27,955 nt of DNA from Bacillota bacterium (GTDB lineage: Bacteria > Bacillota > Clostridia > Lachnospirales > Lachnospiraceae), in assembly GCA_023402845.1 (NCBI GenBank), contig JAEYFP010000001.1, forward strand, positions 1 through 27,955, in the 5' to 3' direction. The notes under the pieces were generated by a model that saw nothing but the letters and a program-made list of their open reading frames with translations, was not told where the DNA came from and searched no databases. The translations under genes and the position numbers were made by a program. Shown here in pieces: positions 7,194-15,191 of the stretch. Every line of letters starts with the position of its first letter. Within the stretch, counting starts at the first letter, position 1.

Positions 7194-8636
7194 TTATTTT
7201 TTGAATAGATTTACGACAAGCTTGATCCCATATTTACAGTAGTTGAAAAAAATACCGGGATTAGTAATGCATTCTCCCATTTTCTTAAGAATGTAACTGG
7301 GACGCAGATAGAAGGAGAGCAGAATATTCCTGCGAAGCTTCATCAGCTCATCTACACTTAAGTGCATGGTGCCGGTCATGCTCGAATGGAAGAAATCGCT
7401 GCCGAGTACGGATTCTGCCAGCAGATTGTTTTCCTTGCATGTTTCGTATAACGGTGTTCCGTAAAACGGAAGTGCGATCGTAATCTCGATGAAATCCGGT
7501 TTTGCCTGCATAATCAGCTTTTTTGTCTCCATAATATGAGACTTGTTCTCCCACGGGAAGCCGATGACGAAAAATCCCCAGAACGGAAGGCCGACTTCGT
7601 GGCACCATTTGGCAGCTTGCAGGTTCTGTGCGACTGTCGCACCTTTGCGTATTTTCTTTAGTATTTCATTGGAGCCGGATTCGAAGCCGAAAGCAACGAG
7701 AAAGCAGCCGGCTTTTTTCATCAGCGCAAGAGTTTCCTTTTTGAGAGGATTGACTCTGGAATTGGCGGTAAACTGAATTTTACCGTATAACGGGGAATTA
7801 ATAATCAGATTACACATTTCCTTCACCCATTCCGCATTGATTGTAAATGTATCCGCTTTAAAGAAAAAGTTTCTGATGCCATGAACCTCATAGCACTCGG
7901 TCAGCTCATCCATGACATTCTGCGGACTCCTGAAACGGACACATTTGCCGGAAATCTCCGGCGTCAGACAGAAAACACAGCTGGAAGGGCAGCCTCTTGC
8001 TGTCTGGATGGTAGCCATCGGCTCGTCCGTGTCCGGACGCGTATAGAGTTTGTTGTTCATGAGCTGTCTTGCCGGAAAAGGCTGTGTATCCAGATTCTCA
8101 CCCCAGGTATGGAAAGCGGTTTGTTTTAAACTGCCGTTCTCCTTGTATAAAATAGAAAGTACGGAAGAGATATCTCCTTCATGGCGCAGTGCATAATCGG
8201 CAATTTGGCCGATCGCAAAGTCCACCTCACCACCGATCATGTAATCAACCGGGGATAAGTCAAGTAAGTCGAGCATCGCCTGCTCCGGTGCGTAAAAAAG
8301 TGCCCCTTTCAATACGACGACGGGACGATAACGTTTTTTCAACAGAGCAATCAGTTTCAAATCCTCAAAAATAGTTGTATTTGTGATACTCATCATGATC
8401 AGATCAGGCTGATAGCTTTCCATGTCATGATAAAGCACATCAAGCGTATCGCGCTGTGTCTGGTAGTCACGCAGCATGACGTCATATCCCTTTTTCAGCA
8501 AGATGGCAGCGGCATAGCCCAAGTCATTGCAGGCGCGCATCGCCTGTGCGGAGCCCTCGTCAACATTTTGCTGGCAGCGGTCCTCTCCGCGTTGGAACAT
8601 GAGTCCAGGCGGGTAAAATAAGAGTATTTTTTCCAT
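7194..8636 (-). CDS. radical SAM protein with N-terminal cobalamin-binding-type domain
   Basis: A 480-residue enzyme. Residues about 1-150 look like a B12-binding domain of the BchE/HpnJ class, without an obvious DxHxxG histidine motif. Residues about 205-400 are the radical SAM core, with the cluster ligands C216, C220 and C223 (CPSSCVFC, a CxxxCxxC motif) and a glycine-rich GFESGS at 317-322. It would cleave SAM reductively and could do methylation, cyclisation or another radical reaction. The C-terminal 70 residues are basic and hydrophobic and may associate with the membrane. No precursor peptide or lipid-pathway gene is adjacent, so the substrate is unknown. Translation starts at ATG 8636 behind AAAGGAC, and the gene has its own promoter. 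Confidence 0.85.
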   Translation of the reverse strand: MEKILLFYPPGLMFQRGEDRCQQNVDEGSAQAMRACNDLGYAAAILLKKGYDVMLRDYQTQRDTLDVLYHDMESYQPDLIMMSITNTTIFEDLKLIALLKKRYRPVVVLKGALFYAPEQAMLDLLDLSPVDYMIGGEVDFAIGQIADYALRHEGDISSVLSILYKENGSLKQTAFHTWGENLDTQPFPARQLMNNKLYTRPDTDEPMATIQTARGCPSSCVFCLTPEISGKCVRFRSPQNVMDELTECYEVHGIRNFFFKADTFTINAEWVKEMCNLIINSPLYGKIQFTANSRVNPLKKETLALMKKAGCFLVAFGFESGSNEILKKIRKGATVAQNLQAAKWCHEVGLPFWGFFVIGFPWENKSHIMETKKLIMQAKPDFIEITIALPFYGTPLYETCKENNLLAESVLGSDFFHSSMTGTMHLSVDELMKLRRNILLSFYLRPSYILKKMGECITNPGIFFNYCKYGIKLVVNLFKK

Positions 8637-8674
8637 TTGTTTTAAGTCCTTTCAATCGGATTCCGACAAATTAC

Positions 8675-8703
8675 ATTTTACACATCCCACACTTATTTGT
8701 CAA
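8675..8703 (-). promoter_or_regulatory. sigma-A-type promoter of the radical SAM gene
   Basis: On the minus strand, TTGACA (8703-8698), a 17-base spacer and TAAAAT (8680-8675). It overlaps the stop codon of the upstream acetyltransferase gene, so the radical SAM gene can be transcribed independently of the regulator-acetyltransferase unit. Confidence 0.75.
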
Positions 8704-9941
8704 AAATAGTTGTTGATAAAGCTGTCTTTTTTGTAAAAGATGCCTTCGAGCAAGGAGGTTTTGGATTTATCATAGGTGACGTCTTCCATAAAATCAAAAT
8801 CCCGGACAAGATAATGGCCTGTGATCGCAGCCGAAAAAACAGAAACCGGCATTGCGATGTCACAGTCTGTTTTGATGAAATCAATGCCCTGGGGCAAAGG
8901 TGCTTTTTCTACGAAAGCAGCCTGTCCATTTTTGATCAATACGGTAAATACCGCGTTGTTTTCGGCAAGGCAGGAATCGGCAACTGCAATGCGAACGGAG
9001 CCTTCCGTTAAATAGTGTGCGCCTAAAAGAGCGTTACCGATGTTGATGACACGGATCATTCCGTTATTCGCAAGTTCTCTCGAGGAACTATGCGGAATGA
9101 AGTCCGGGCAGAAACAGGTAAGATTCAGGCATGCCGGTGCGTGAAAGCGGATATAGTCATAATCGGCGCGAAAGCCCCTTGCAAAAGAAAACAGCGCTTT
9201 CAGCGTCACGAGACTGTCAAAAATAAGTTCCCGGCACCGCATCGTCCGTTCCGTTTTCTTGAACACGAGATAACCGCGCGGAACGCCGCCTGAGTCCCGG
9301 TATAGATAGGCATAGTTATTATTTTCAGAGCCTTTTGCCTCCGTGAGGTTTTTCCAGTCCAGTTCGTCCCGCTTGATCATCATATTGAACTTTTTTGCAA
9401 AAGAGAAATAAGCGGTTTTATAGTCCTCCGGCACCTCGCCGCCCTGCTTGATTGAAAAGCTGCCCGTGAAACGGTAGTCGGGAAGCAGCTGCAGAGAGTA
9501 GGTATGGCAGATGGAATTGTCCGCGCGCCGATAGCCGAACGCGCCGTAAAAAGCTTCACTGAACGGATATAAATAGGAAAAGGTCTGTCCGCTTTCGTAA
9601 GATTCTTTTAATATATTCATAAAAATAGCGCGGATGGCGCCCTTTCGCCGATGCTGCGGATAGGTGGAGACGTTTCCGATGCCGTTCCCGCTATAGGTGC
9701 TGCCGTCAAAATAGAACGTGAATGGAATGGCGGCTGTGGCGGCCATCAGCTCACCGTCATCCGTAAAAGCGCCGACCTCATATTCGGGATGCGCGTGCAG
9801 CTTCTCCTGCGGATGGTTTATTAAATATTCGAAATATTCCTCGTCTGTTTTGCCGTTCGTATCATAGGGGTAGTCAAAGCAGAGGGAAGATAGCTTCATC
9901 GCCGCCGTTTTGTCTGCTTTTGTGAAATGTCTGATTTTCAT
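8700..9941 (-). CDS. GNAT-family N-acetyltransferase, Eis-like
   Basis: A 413-residue protein of the Eis type: a GNAT domain (residues about 1-150), a second GNAT-like fold (about 170-300) and a C-terminal sterol-carrier-like domain. The acetyl-CoA loop is visible as NVSTYPQHRRKGAIRAIF near residues 90-110. Eis relatives acetylate amines on aminoglycosides, peptides or proteins. The true substrate here is unknown. The start codon at 9941 follows GGAGGAG in the 24-base gap after the SorC-family regulator, so the two are probably co-transcribed. That links the acetyltransferase by position, though not by known chemistry, to the sugar regulon. Confidence 0.82.
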   Translation of the reverse strand: MKIRHFTKADKTAAMKLSSLCFDYPYDTNGKTDEEYFEYLINHPQEKLHAHPEYEVGAFTDDGELMAATAAIPFTFYFDGSTYSGNGIGNVSTYPQHRRKGAIRAIFMNILKESYESGQTFSYLYPFSEAFYGAFGYRRADNSICHTYSLQLLPDYRFTGSFSIKQGGEVPEDYKTAYFSFAKKFNMMIKRDELDWKNLTEAKGSENNNYAYLYRDSGGVPRGYLVFKKTERTMRCRELIFDSLVTLKALFSFARGFRADYDYIRFHAPACLNLTCFCPDFIPHSSSRELANNGMIRVINIGNALLGAHYLTEGSVRIAVADSCLAENNAVFTVLIKNGQAAFVEKAPLPQGIDFIKTDCDIAMPVSVFSAAITGHYLVRDFDFMEDVTYDKSKTSLLEGIFYKKDSFINNYF

Positions 9942-9965
9942 AATAAACTCCTCCGTAAGATTGTT

Positions 9966-10952
9966 TTATTTATTTAAACCTAAAATGTAGGAAGCGGTAG
10001 TTCCGTCGGTGATCAGAGTATTTGCTAAGCCATTTTTAATAGCACAGGAAATCGCATTTACTTTTTCACGTCCGGATGCGATCAATACTACATTTGGAAC
10101 CTGTTTCATATTTTGAAAAGAAATACTGACGCATCTTCGGTTCCAGGCACAGTCGATTTCCTTTCCGTTTTTATCAAAAAATCTTGCAAACATTGCACCA
10201 ACAGCACCTTTTTCACATATTTCATTATACATTTCAGAAGTCATATATCCAAGCCAGAATTCCTTTTTTTGAATACTTTCCACATCGTTTACACTGGTAA
10301 GTACCATATCTGAAAAAACGCCTTGATTTAATATTTTGCTGTTATTTGGATCTTTACATATGGCAGAGCGGACATAATCATCTTCTATATATAATGGAAG
10401 ATTCAAAAAATTCCCTTTTTTTCCGAAAATATCAGACATCCCGGATACAATACCTTGGGGCGTATAGGTAGTTGAACTGCAGGGAACCGCTCCCATAAGC
10501 TGAACAATACGAATGGGAATATTTGTTTGCTGCAGATGCTTCACGGTATTTGAAAGAGTGGTACCCCAGGAAGTTCCGATTACCATATCTTTTTTTAGAG
10601 AGTCCATAATATAAGAAGCTGCAAGACTGCTGACATCATCCGGGATCGTAAATTTTTCACGATTCCGATTGTTTAGTATTCTTACATCATTTAATGCAAA
10701 ACTATTTTTAAAACGCTCTTCTAATACATAATGTCTTTCAAATGGATAATTAATAGTGACTTTGATATCAACAATTCCTTTTTCTTCGGCTTCTTTAAGA
10801 AGACGGGAAATACGGGTTCGAGACAGACAGAGCCGCTCGGCGATTGTATTTTGATCAAGTCCCCGCTCATAGTAATCACCGGCAACTTCTGCCAGTAAAC
10901 TTAGTTTTCTCAGTTCTTTAGGACTTTTCATATTGTCATCTGTTTTTTCCAT
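9966..10952 (-). CDS. SorC/DeoR-family sugar-responsive transcriptional regulator
   Basis: A 328-residue protein. Residues about 20-60 form the helix-turn-helix (QNTIAERLCLSRTRISRLL) typical of SorC, CggR and LsrR relatives. Residues about 75-328 form the sugar-phosphate-binding domain, with MVIGTSWGTTL and a C-terminal LITDGTTASYIL. Members bind a phosphorylated sugar and act as repressors or activators from palindromic sites. Here it is divergent from the catabolic operon, and three GCACA-NN-TGTGC palindromes lie before that operon and before the kinase gene, making them its probable targets. The start at 10952 has GGAGG (10967-10963 on the minus strand) ten bases upstream. The inducer could be a pathway phosphate ester such as L-xylulose-5-phosphate, which is inference. 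Confidence 0.85.
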   Translation of the reverse strand: MEKTDDNMKSPKELRKLSLLAEVAGDYYERGLDQNTIAERLCLSRTRISRLLKEAEEKGIVDIKVTINYPFERHYVLEERFKNSFALNDVRILNNRNREKFTIPDDVSSLAASYIMDSLKKDMVIGTSWGTTLSNTVKHLQQTNIPIRIVQLMGAVPCSSTTYTPQGIVSGMSDIFGKKGNFLNLPLYIEDDYVRSAICKDPNNSKILNQGVFSDMVLTSVNDVESIQKKEFWLGYMTSEMYNEICEKGAVGAMFARFFDKNGKEIDCAWNRRCVSISFQNMKQVPNVVLIASGREKVNAISCAIKNGLANTLITDGTTASYILGLNK

Positions 10953-11022
10953 TATGAATGAGCCTCCAATTATTAACTCTCAAATTTATTTAATAATTTA
11001 TATTATGAATTCATTTTTGATT

Positions 11023-11031
11023 ATTATATCA
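11023..11031 (-). promoter_or_regulatory. extended -10 element for the SorC-type regulator gene
   Basis: On the minus strand the sequence TGATATAAT gives a perfect TATAAT with an upstream TG (extended -10). There is no good -35 hexamer. The regulator's ATG lies about 70 bases downstream. Operator 1 (11073-11100) lies about 60 bases upstream of this element. Confidence 0.55.
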
Positions 11032-11072
11032 TAGAATTATGTCCTTTGTGAGGTTTATAATCTACACACATG

Positions 11073-11100
11073 TTAAAAACGCACATATGTGCATTTTTAA
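11073..11100. promoter_or_regulatory. operator 1: 28-bp palindrome with GCACATATGTGC core
   Basis: The core GCACATATGTGC (11081-11092) is a perfect 12-bp palindrome. The flanks TTAAAAAC and ATTTTTAA extend the symmetry to 28 bp with one mismatched pair (11080/11093). It sits between the divergent promoters. Its centre is 85 bp from the centre of operator 2, close to eight helical turns, so looping between the two is possible. Confidence 0.8.
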
Positions 11101-11165
11101 TAAAAAATATTCTAAAAATATTGTATTATTATATGATCGGTATAAATAAAACCTTATTTTTAAAC

Positions 11166-11177
11166 GCACATATGTGC
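11166..11177. promoter_or_regulatory. operator 2: GCACATATGTGC upstream of the SDR operon
   Basis: This is the same 12-bp palindrome as operator 1. It begins 47 bases before the GATATAGT of the predicted -10 region, placing its centre near -55. The same layout is repeated before the kinase gene at 21126. A site upstream of a poor -35 suggests activation rather than simple blocking. Confidence 0.8.
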
Positions 11178-11212
11178 ATATTTGAATAAAAAAATAAATC
11201 AATTACAGTAAT

Positions 11213-11220
11213 GATATAGT
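11213..11220 (+). promoter_or_regulatory. -10 region of the catabolic operon promoter
   Basis: AATGATATAGT ends at 11220 and contains a TATAGT hexamer. No convincing -35 hexamer stands 16-18 bases upstream, which fits dependence on an activator. The 11-base string is identical to the one before the kinase gene (21171-21181). The leader to the SDR start codon is only about 27 bases. Confidence 0.55.
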
Positions 11221-11253
11221 AAAAGCACAAAAACAAAAGGAGGTCATTTTAAA

Positions 11254-12042
11254 ATGGCAGAAAACTACAGAGAACCAAATATCATTTTTGAAGGCTGGAC
11301 AGCTCCTGCGGGAACAGGAATCATTGTTACCGGGGCAGCAAGCGGAATTGGAGCAGCAACAGCAATTCTTGCGGCTCAGAGCGGACTGAAGGTAGCGGCC
11401 TGGGACATGTTTGCAGAAGGGGTCAAGGAAACAATCGCAAGAGCCGGAGAATCAGGAAAGAATATTAAAGCCATTCAGGCAGACTTATCTTCAGATGAAG
11501 CAGTTGAAAGGGCAATGAAGGAAACCTTGGAATTTTGTAAGCCGAAATATCTGGCAAATGTTGCGGGTCCAAAAATGTTGAATACACAGTGGGAATATCA
11601 GGAGGTTACGGGTATTGCGGTCGGAATGATTCACCGTTTGTGCCGTGCCTTTGAAGCGACTAATCCGGAAGATGGAGCTGCTATCTGTAATGTTGCGGCA
11701 GTTGCCGGTATTTTTGAAGCAGGCGGCGGGGATCCGTGGTATGCAACCGCAAAAGCAGGTATTGCGGGATATACAAAGCATCAGGCAGTTGAACTGAATT
11801 TGAACTCTCGCGGAAAATATCGGATGAACTGTGTCTGTCCGGGCGGACCGATTCATACTCCAAGAAATCACGGTGCGGTAGAGGGAGAATTTATGCAGCA
11901 TCTGGTTAGTATCAATCCGATGGGAAGACCGGGAAGACCTGAAGAAGAAGCGGCGGCTATCATGTTCCTGCTTTCACCGGCCTCCAGTTATATTAATGGA
12001 CAGATTATTGCGGTAGACGGTGGCTTGACACTTGCGCGCTAG
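11254..12042 (+). CDS. SDR-family oxidoreductase lacking the canonical catalytic Ser
   Basis: A 262-residue short-chain dehydrogenase/reductase. The NAD(P)-binding motif TGAASGIG is at residues 26-33, the NVAG motif at 102-105 and the active-site YATAK at 163-167. The usual NISS/NVSS strand is NVAA (146-149), so the serine that normally completes the Asn-Ser-Tyr-Lys tetrad appears to be alanine. This could mean altered chemistry or loss of simple dehydrogenase activity. The C-terminus SYINGQIIAVDGG is standard for the family. It is the first gene of the large operon, behind AAAGGAGGT at 11236-11244. The substrate is unknown. A role in oxidising or reducing the imported carbohydrate or its aglycone is inference. 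Confidence 0.85.
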   Translation: MAENYREPNIIFEGWTAPAGTGIIVTGAASGIGAATAILAAQSGLKVAAWDMFAEGVKETIARAGESGKNIKAIQADLSSDEAVERAMKETLEFCKPKYLANVAGPKMLNTQWEYQEVTGIAVGMIHRLCRAFEATNPEDGAAICNVAAVAGIFEAGGGDPWYATAKAGIAGYTKHQAVELNLNSRGKYRMNCVCPGGPIHTPRNHGAVEGEFMQHLVSINPMGRPGRPEEEAAAIMFLLSPASSYINGQIIAVDGGLTLAR

Positions 12043-12063
12043 ATTTTAAAGGAGGAAAGAATT

Positions 12064-12735
12064 GTGATTACGGAAACCAGAAAGCAGGAATTAGTGAAAA
12101 ATATTGAAAAATTAGAAGTATACCAGGAAGTACAAAATGAAATGGGAAGAACTGTTGCAGCCTTTAATTTCAGACAAGCCGACAGGGTATTGTCACATTT
12201 TGCCTTGAAAAAAGAAGATGTATCACTCGAATATGCGGATGAAGGCGTATTTGAGGGAAAAGAAGCAGTTATGACAATCGTAAATGAAGTTGTGGGCGCT
12301 TCTCAGAAACCGGGAGAAATGCTGGATATCCAGCTGACGACACCAATGATTGAAGTTGCGGATGATCTTGAAACAGCAAAAGCAGTTTGGTGGTGTCCGG
12401 GGGGCGGAGCGATTGCAAATGATGATAAAGATCCGGATGCTATCTGGGCATGGGGAATGATTGGCGCAGATTTTATAAAGGAAGATGGTGAGTGGAAAAT
12501 ATGGCATTTTCACTATTTCCGTTACATTAAGTGTTTATATGAAAAAGGCTGGGTAGAGGATACCAGTTTGGTGAACAGATTGAATAATCCGGTCCATCCT
12601 TTGGCAAAGCCGACGACCTATCATAATCCATATTCGCCGTCAAGTGTGAGAGAAGCCATTCCTGCCTGTCCAAGACCGTATGCAGCGCACGAGGGAAATA
12701 GTAACTGGATGTTGGAAAAAGATAAAACAAAATAG
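12064..12735 (+). CDS. NTF2/SnoaL-like protein (first of a tandem pair)
   Basis: A 223-residue soluble protein with a SnoaL/NTF2-like alpha+beta cone fold over residues about 20-165. The fold is indicated by an N-terminal helical stretch and the strand pattern TAKAVWWCPGG, then KEDGEWKIWHFHYFRYIK. The family includes dehydratases, isomerases and cyclases, or catalytically silent binding proteins. This copy keeps polar His and Tyr residues in the last strands (HFHYFRY), possible active-site residues. The C-terminal 50 residues are rich in Pro, Tyr and Asn. Translation probably starts at GTG 12064, eight bases after GGAGG at 12051-12055. No ATG with a usable site is nearby. The next gene is clearly a paralogue. 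The function is not known. Confidence 0.72.
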   Translation: MITETRKQELVKNIEKLEVYQEVQNEMGRTVAAFNFRQADRVLSHFALKKEDVSLEYADEGVFEGKEAVMTIVNEVVGASQKPGEMLDIQLTTPMIEVADDLETAKAVWWCPGGGAIANDDKDPDAIWAWGMIGADFIKEDGEWKIWHFHYFRYIKCLYEKGWVEDTSLVNRLNNPVHPLAKPTTYHNPYSPSSVREAIPACPRPYAAHEGNSNWMLEKDKTK

Positions 12736-12749
12736 AACGGAGGAGAACA

Positions 12750-13421
12750 ATGAGCATTGAAAGAACAGAAATAGATGCATTGACTGATCAAGAATTTACT
12801 TCTTTGGAGCAGCGTGTGGAAAAATTACTCTCCGTTTGGGAAATAAAAAATTTAAGAGGTCAGGCCGCAACATTCCATGATGATCAGCATATCGGAGAGG
12901 CGAGAAAAGAATTGAAAGCCTTAAAACATCCGAGTTTTGATGTAGAAGGGGAGATGGCATTCCGTGCAAAAGCAGTTGTGGATAGTCTGGAGGGAAATTC
13001 CCTGATTCATCCATTAACAACACCGGTGATTGAAGTCAATGAGGAGTGTACAAAAGCAAGAGCGGTGTGGTGGTCTCTTGGTGTAGAGGGATTATCTAAA
13101 TTCAGAGAACAGCCCATGGCAATTATCAGTTTGGGAATGGTCCCGGGAACACATGTAAAAGAAGACGGAGAGTGGAGAATCCTTTCGGGCGCATGGCAGA
13201 GGACAACAAAATGCGAATATCATAAAGGCTGGGTGCACAGTATGGAGCCGACCAATACCAGACCGCCATTAACACCGGAACAGGATCGGAATTTTCTCGG
13301 TAAATATGCATATCAGAAAGATGAAATGAGAAAGGCATCGCCGGAGCCGCCGAGAAAAGACACATGGGAGAAGTTTCCGGAAGAAACAGATAACGAATGG
13401 CTGTATATTAACCTTAAATAA
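12750..13421 (+). CDS. NTF2/SnoaL-like protein (second of a tandem pair)
   Basis: A 223-residue paralogue of the preceding protein with the same length. Shared landmarks are LTTPVIEV, ARAVWWSLG, KEDGEWRI and KC-Y-KGWV in the same order. The segment that reads HFHYFRYIK in the first copy is GAWQRTTK here, so the putative catalytic His and Tyr residues are lost. The pair may form a heterodimer in which one chain is catalytic, or may act on different intermediates. The start at 12750 follows CGGAGGA with ideal spacing, 14 bases after the previous stop. No signal peptide is seen. Confidence 0.72.
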   Translation: MSIERTEIDALTDQEFTSLEQRVEKLLSVWEIKNLRGQAATFHDDQHIGEARKELKALKHPSFDVEGEMAFRAKAVVDSLEGNSLIHPLTTPVIEVNEECTKARAVWWSLGVEGLSKFREQPMAIISLGMVPGTHVKEDGEWRILSGAWQRTTKCEYHKGWVHSMEPTNTRPPLTPEQDRNFLGKYAYQKDEMRKASPEPPRKDTWEKFPEETDNEWLYINLK

Positions 13422-13454
13422 TGTGATAATTATTTAAAAGGAGACCGGTAAAAG

Positions 13455-14153
13455 ATGAAGATAAGCAAGGATGTTTATAAACTGAGCGGATGGGAATATG
13501 GAACGAATTCAAATGTGTATGGAATTAAATCCGGAAAAGAATTAATCTTAATAGACGCAGGTTTTTCAGAGATACAGTATCAGGTGATAGAAAAAAATAG
13601 AAATTATGATCCGGAAATCAAAGATTTAAAGATAACAGATGTTTTCTTAACCCATGCACACGGTGATCATGCAGGCCTTGCTTTTCTTTATCAACAACAA
13701 GGAGCAGTGATACATATTGGAGAAGGGGATGCTGACGCATTAGAAGAAGCTTCATCGGTTATGTTAGGAGATTTATTTGGAAAGAAGTTTCATGGCTGTA
13801 AAGCAGATGATATTATTTCAAAGAAAGAACGATATAAAATCTCTGACAATGTAAGTATTCAAGCAATTCCCGCACCCGGGCATACAGAGGGAACAATGAT
13901 TTATCTGGCTGAGGTGGGGGAAAGCAGGATTGTCTTTCTGGGAGATATTTTGGTAATTAATTCGGTCACACCAACTGAGGAAATACTATTAGAAGTAGGA
14001 TGGAAAGGATCACCGGACTACAATGATGAAAAAAATTGTGAAACATTAAAAATGCTGCAAGAAATCAAGTGCGATATTGTTGCATTAGGTCATACATCTG
14101 TCTATTTTGGAAGTCTTGATGAACTGTTAAAAAATGCACAAATTAAGGAATGA
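13455..14153 (+). CDS. metallo-beta-lactamase-fold hydrolase
   Basis: A 232-residue single-domain MBL-fold enzyme. The metal ligands are all visible: H67, H69, D71 and H72 in THAHGDHAG, H143 in PGHTEG, D164 in FLGD and H213 in LGHTSVYFG. This full set predicts a dinuclear metal site and hydrolysis of an ester, thioester or lactone. No N-terminal signal is present, so it is cytosolic. It lies between the NTF2-like pair and the ABC importer genes, with AAAGGAG upstream. A role in opening a lactone or ester of the imported compound is plausible but is inference. Glyoxalase II-like or quorum-lactonase-like activity cannot be excluded. Confidence 0.82.
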   Translation: MKISKDVYKLSGWEYGTNSNVYGIKSGKELILIDAGFSEIQYQVIEKNRNYDPEIKDLKITDVFLTHAHGDHAGLAFLYQQQGAVIHIGEGDADALEEASSVMLGDLFGKKFHGCKADDIISKKERYKISDNVSIQAIPAPGHTEGTMIYLAEVGESRIVFLGDILVINSVTPTEEILLEVGWKGSPDYNDEKNCETLKMLQEIKCDIVALGHTSVYFGSLDELLKNAQIKE

Positions 14154-14197
14154 TTTGATTATTTTAGGAAAGGTATTACATATTGGGAGGATAAAGA

Positions 14198-15190
14198 ATG
14201 GTACGTTATATTGTTAAGCGAATATTCATGATGATTCCAGTATTAATAGGGGTATCCATACTGCTGTTTGTCATTCAGGCTCTGACGCCGGGAGACCCGG
14301 CAAATATTGTATTGGGACAGGATGCGACTATTGAGGAAAAAACACAATGGAGAGATGAAAATGGATTGAATGATCCGATTATTGTTCAATATGGCCGATA
14401 CATCGGAAAGATTTTGACAAACGGAGATTTCGGAGACTCCTACCGTAATGGGAAGCCAATCACAGGTGACTTAATTCAGAGATGGCCAATCACGTTAAAA
14501 ACGGCTTTATTAAGTCTTTTTGTAGCGGCGGCAATCGGAATTCCACTGGGGATTTTCTCTGCATTAAGACGTGGAACTGTATTGGATTCGATTGTCAGAG
14601 GATTTGGAATTTTGGGAACTTCTATTCCAAACTTTTGGTTGGCTTTAATGTTAATCATCATCTTTGCATTAAATCTGAAAATATTACCGGTATCCGGATC
14701 ATATGGGCCTAAGTACTGGATTTTACCGATTGGTACATTAGGGGTAATCAATGCTGCTTCCATTATGAGATATACCCGTTCGGCGGTTTTGGATAATGCG
14801 CAGCAGGATTTTGTCAGGACTGCCAGAGCAAAGGGGCAGAAAGAATCCAAAGTGATTATGCATCATATTATGGGAAATGCAATGATTCCGATTGTTACCT
14901 GTATCGGTATTTTCTTAGTAAGCAATATGGCAGGAGCAATTGTTATTGAACAGATTTTCTGCCTTCCCGGATTAGGAACCTTGATGATTAATGCGGTTAC
15001 GCAAAGAGACTATCCGGTACTTAGAGGATGTATTCTATTAATTGCAGTTTCTACCTGTGTCATTAATCTTCTGGTTGACTTGGTTTATGCGGCAATTGAT
15101 CCCAGAATTAAAGCCAGATTGCGTAAAGAAGGCGATTCCAATCATTCTAAAGAAAAAAAGTCTCAAAAAATCGTGAAAGGGGCTGCATAA
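14198..15190 (+). CDS. ABC importer permease, DppB/OppB family
   Basis: A 330-residue inner-membrane permease of the dipeptide/oligopeptide/nickel family. The N-terminal MVRYIVKRIFMMIPVLIGVSI and the motif TPGDPANIVLG are characteristic. The cytosolic coupling loop reads YTRSAVLDNAQQDFVRTARAKG, the EAA-type loop contacting the ATPases. About six membrane segments are predicted, and the tail is basic and lysine-rich. RBS GGGAGG precedes ATG 14198. It is followed after one base by the DppC-type partner. In this context the substrate is probably not a peptide, since this family also imports glycosides and oligosaccharides. Confidence 0.9.
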   Translation: MVRYIVKRIFMMIPVLIGVSILLFVIQALTPGDPANIVLGQDATIEEKTQWRDENGLNDPIIVQYGRYIGKILTNGDFGDSYRNGKPITGDLIQRWPITLKTALLSLFVAAAIGIPLGIFSALRRGTVLDSIVRGFGILGTSIPNFWLALMLIIIFALNLKILPVSGSYGPKYWILPIGTLGVINAASIMRYTRSAVLDNAQQDFVRTARAKGQKESKVIMHHIMGNAMIPIVTCIGIFLVSNMAGAIVIEQIFCLPGLGTLMINAVTQRDYPVLRGCILLIAVSTCVINLLVDLVYAAIDPRIKARLRKEGDSNHSKEKKSQKIVKGAA

Positions 15191-15191
15191 C

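Noticed and set aside
11491..11901. A 136-codon minus-strand frame opposite the SDR gene.
   Set aside because: It is entirely opposite a clear SDR coding sequence, with no RBS or family features.
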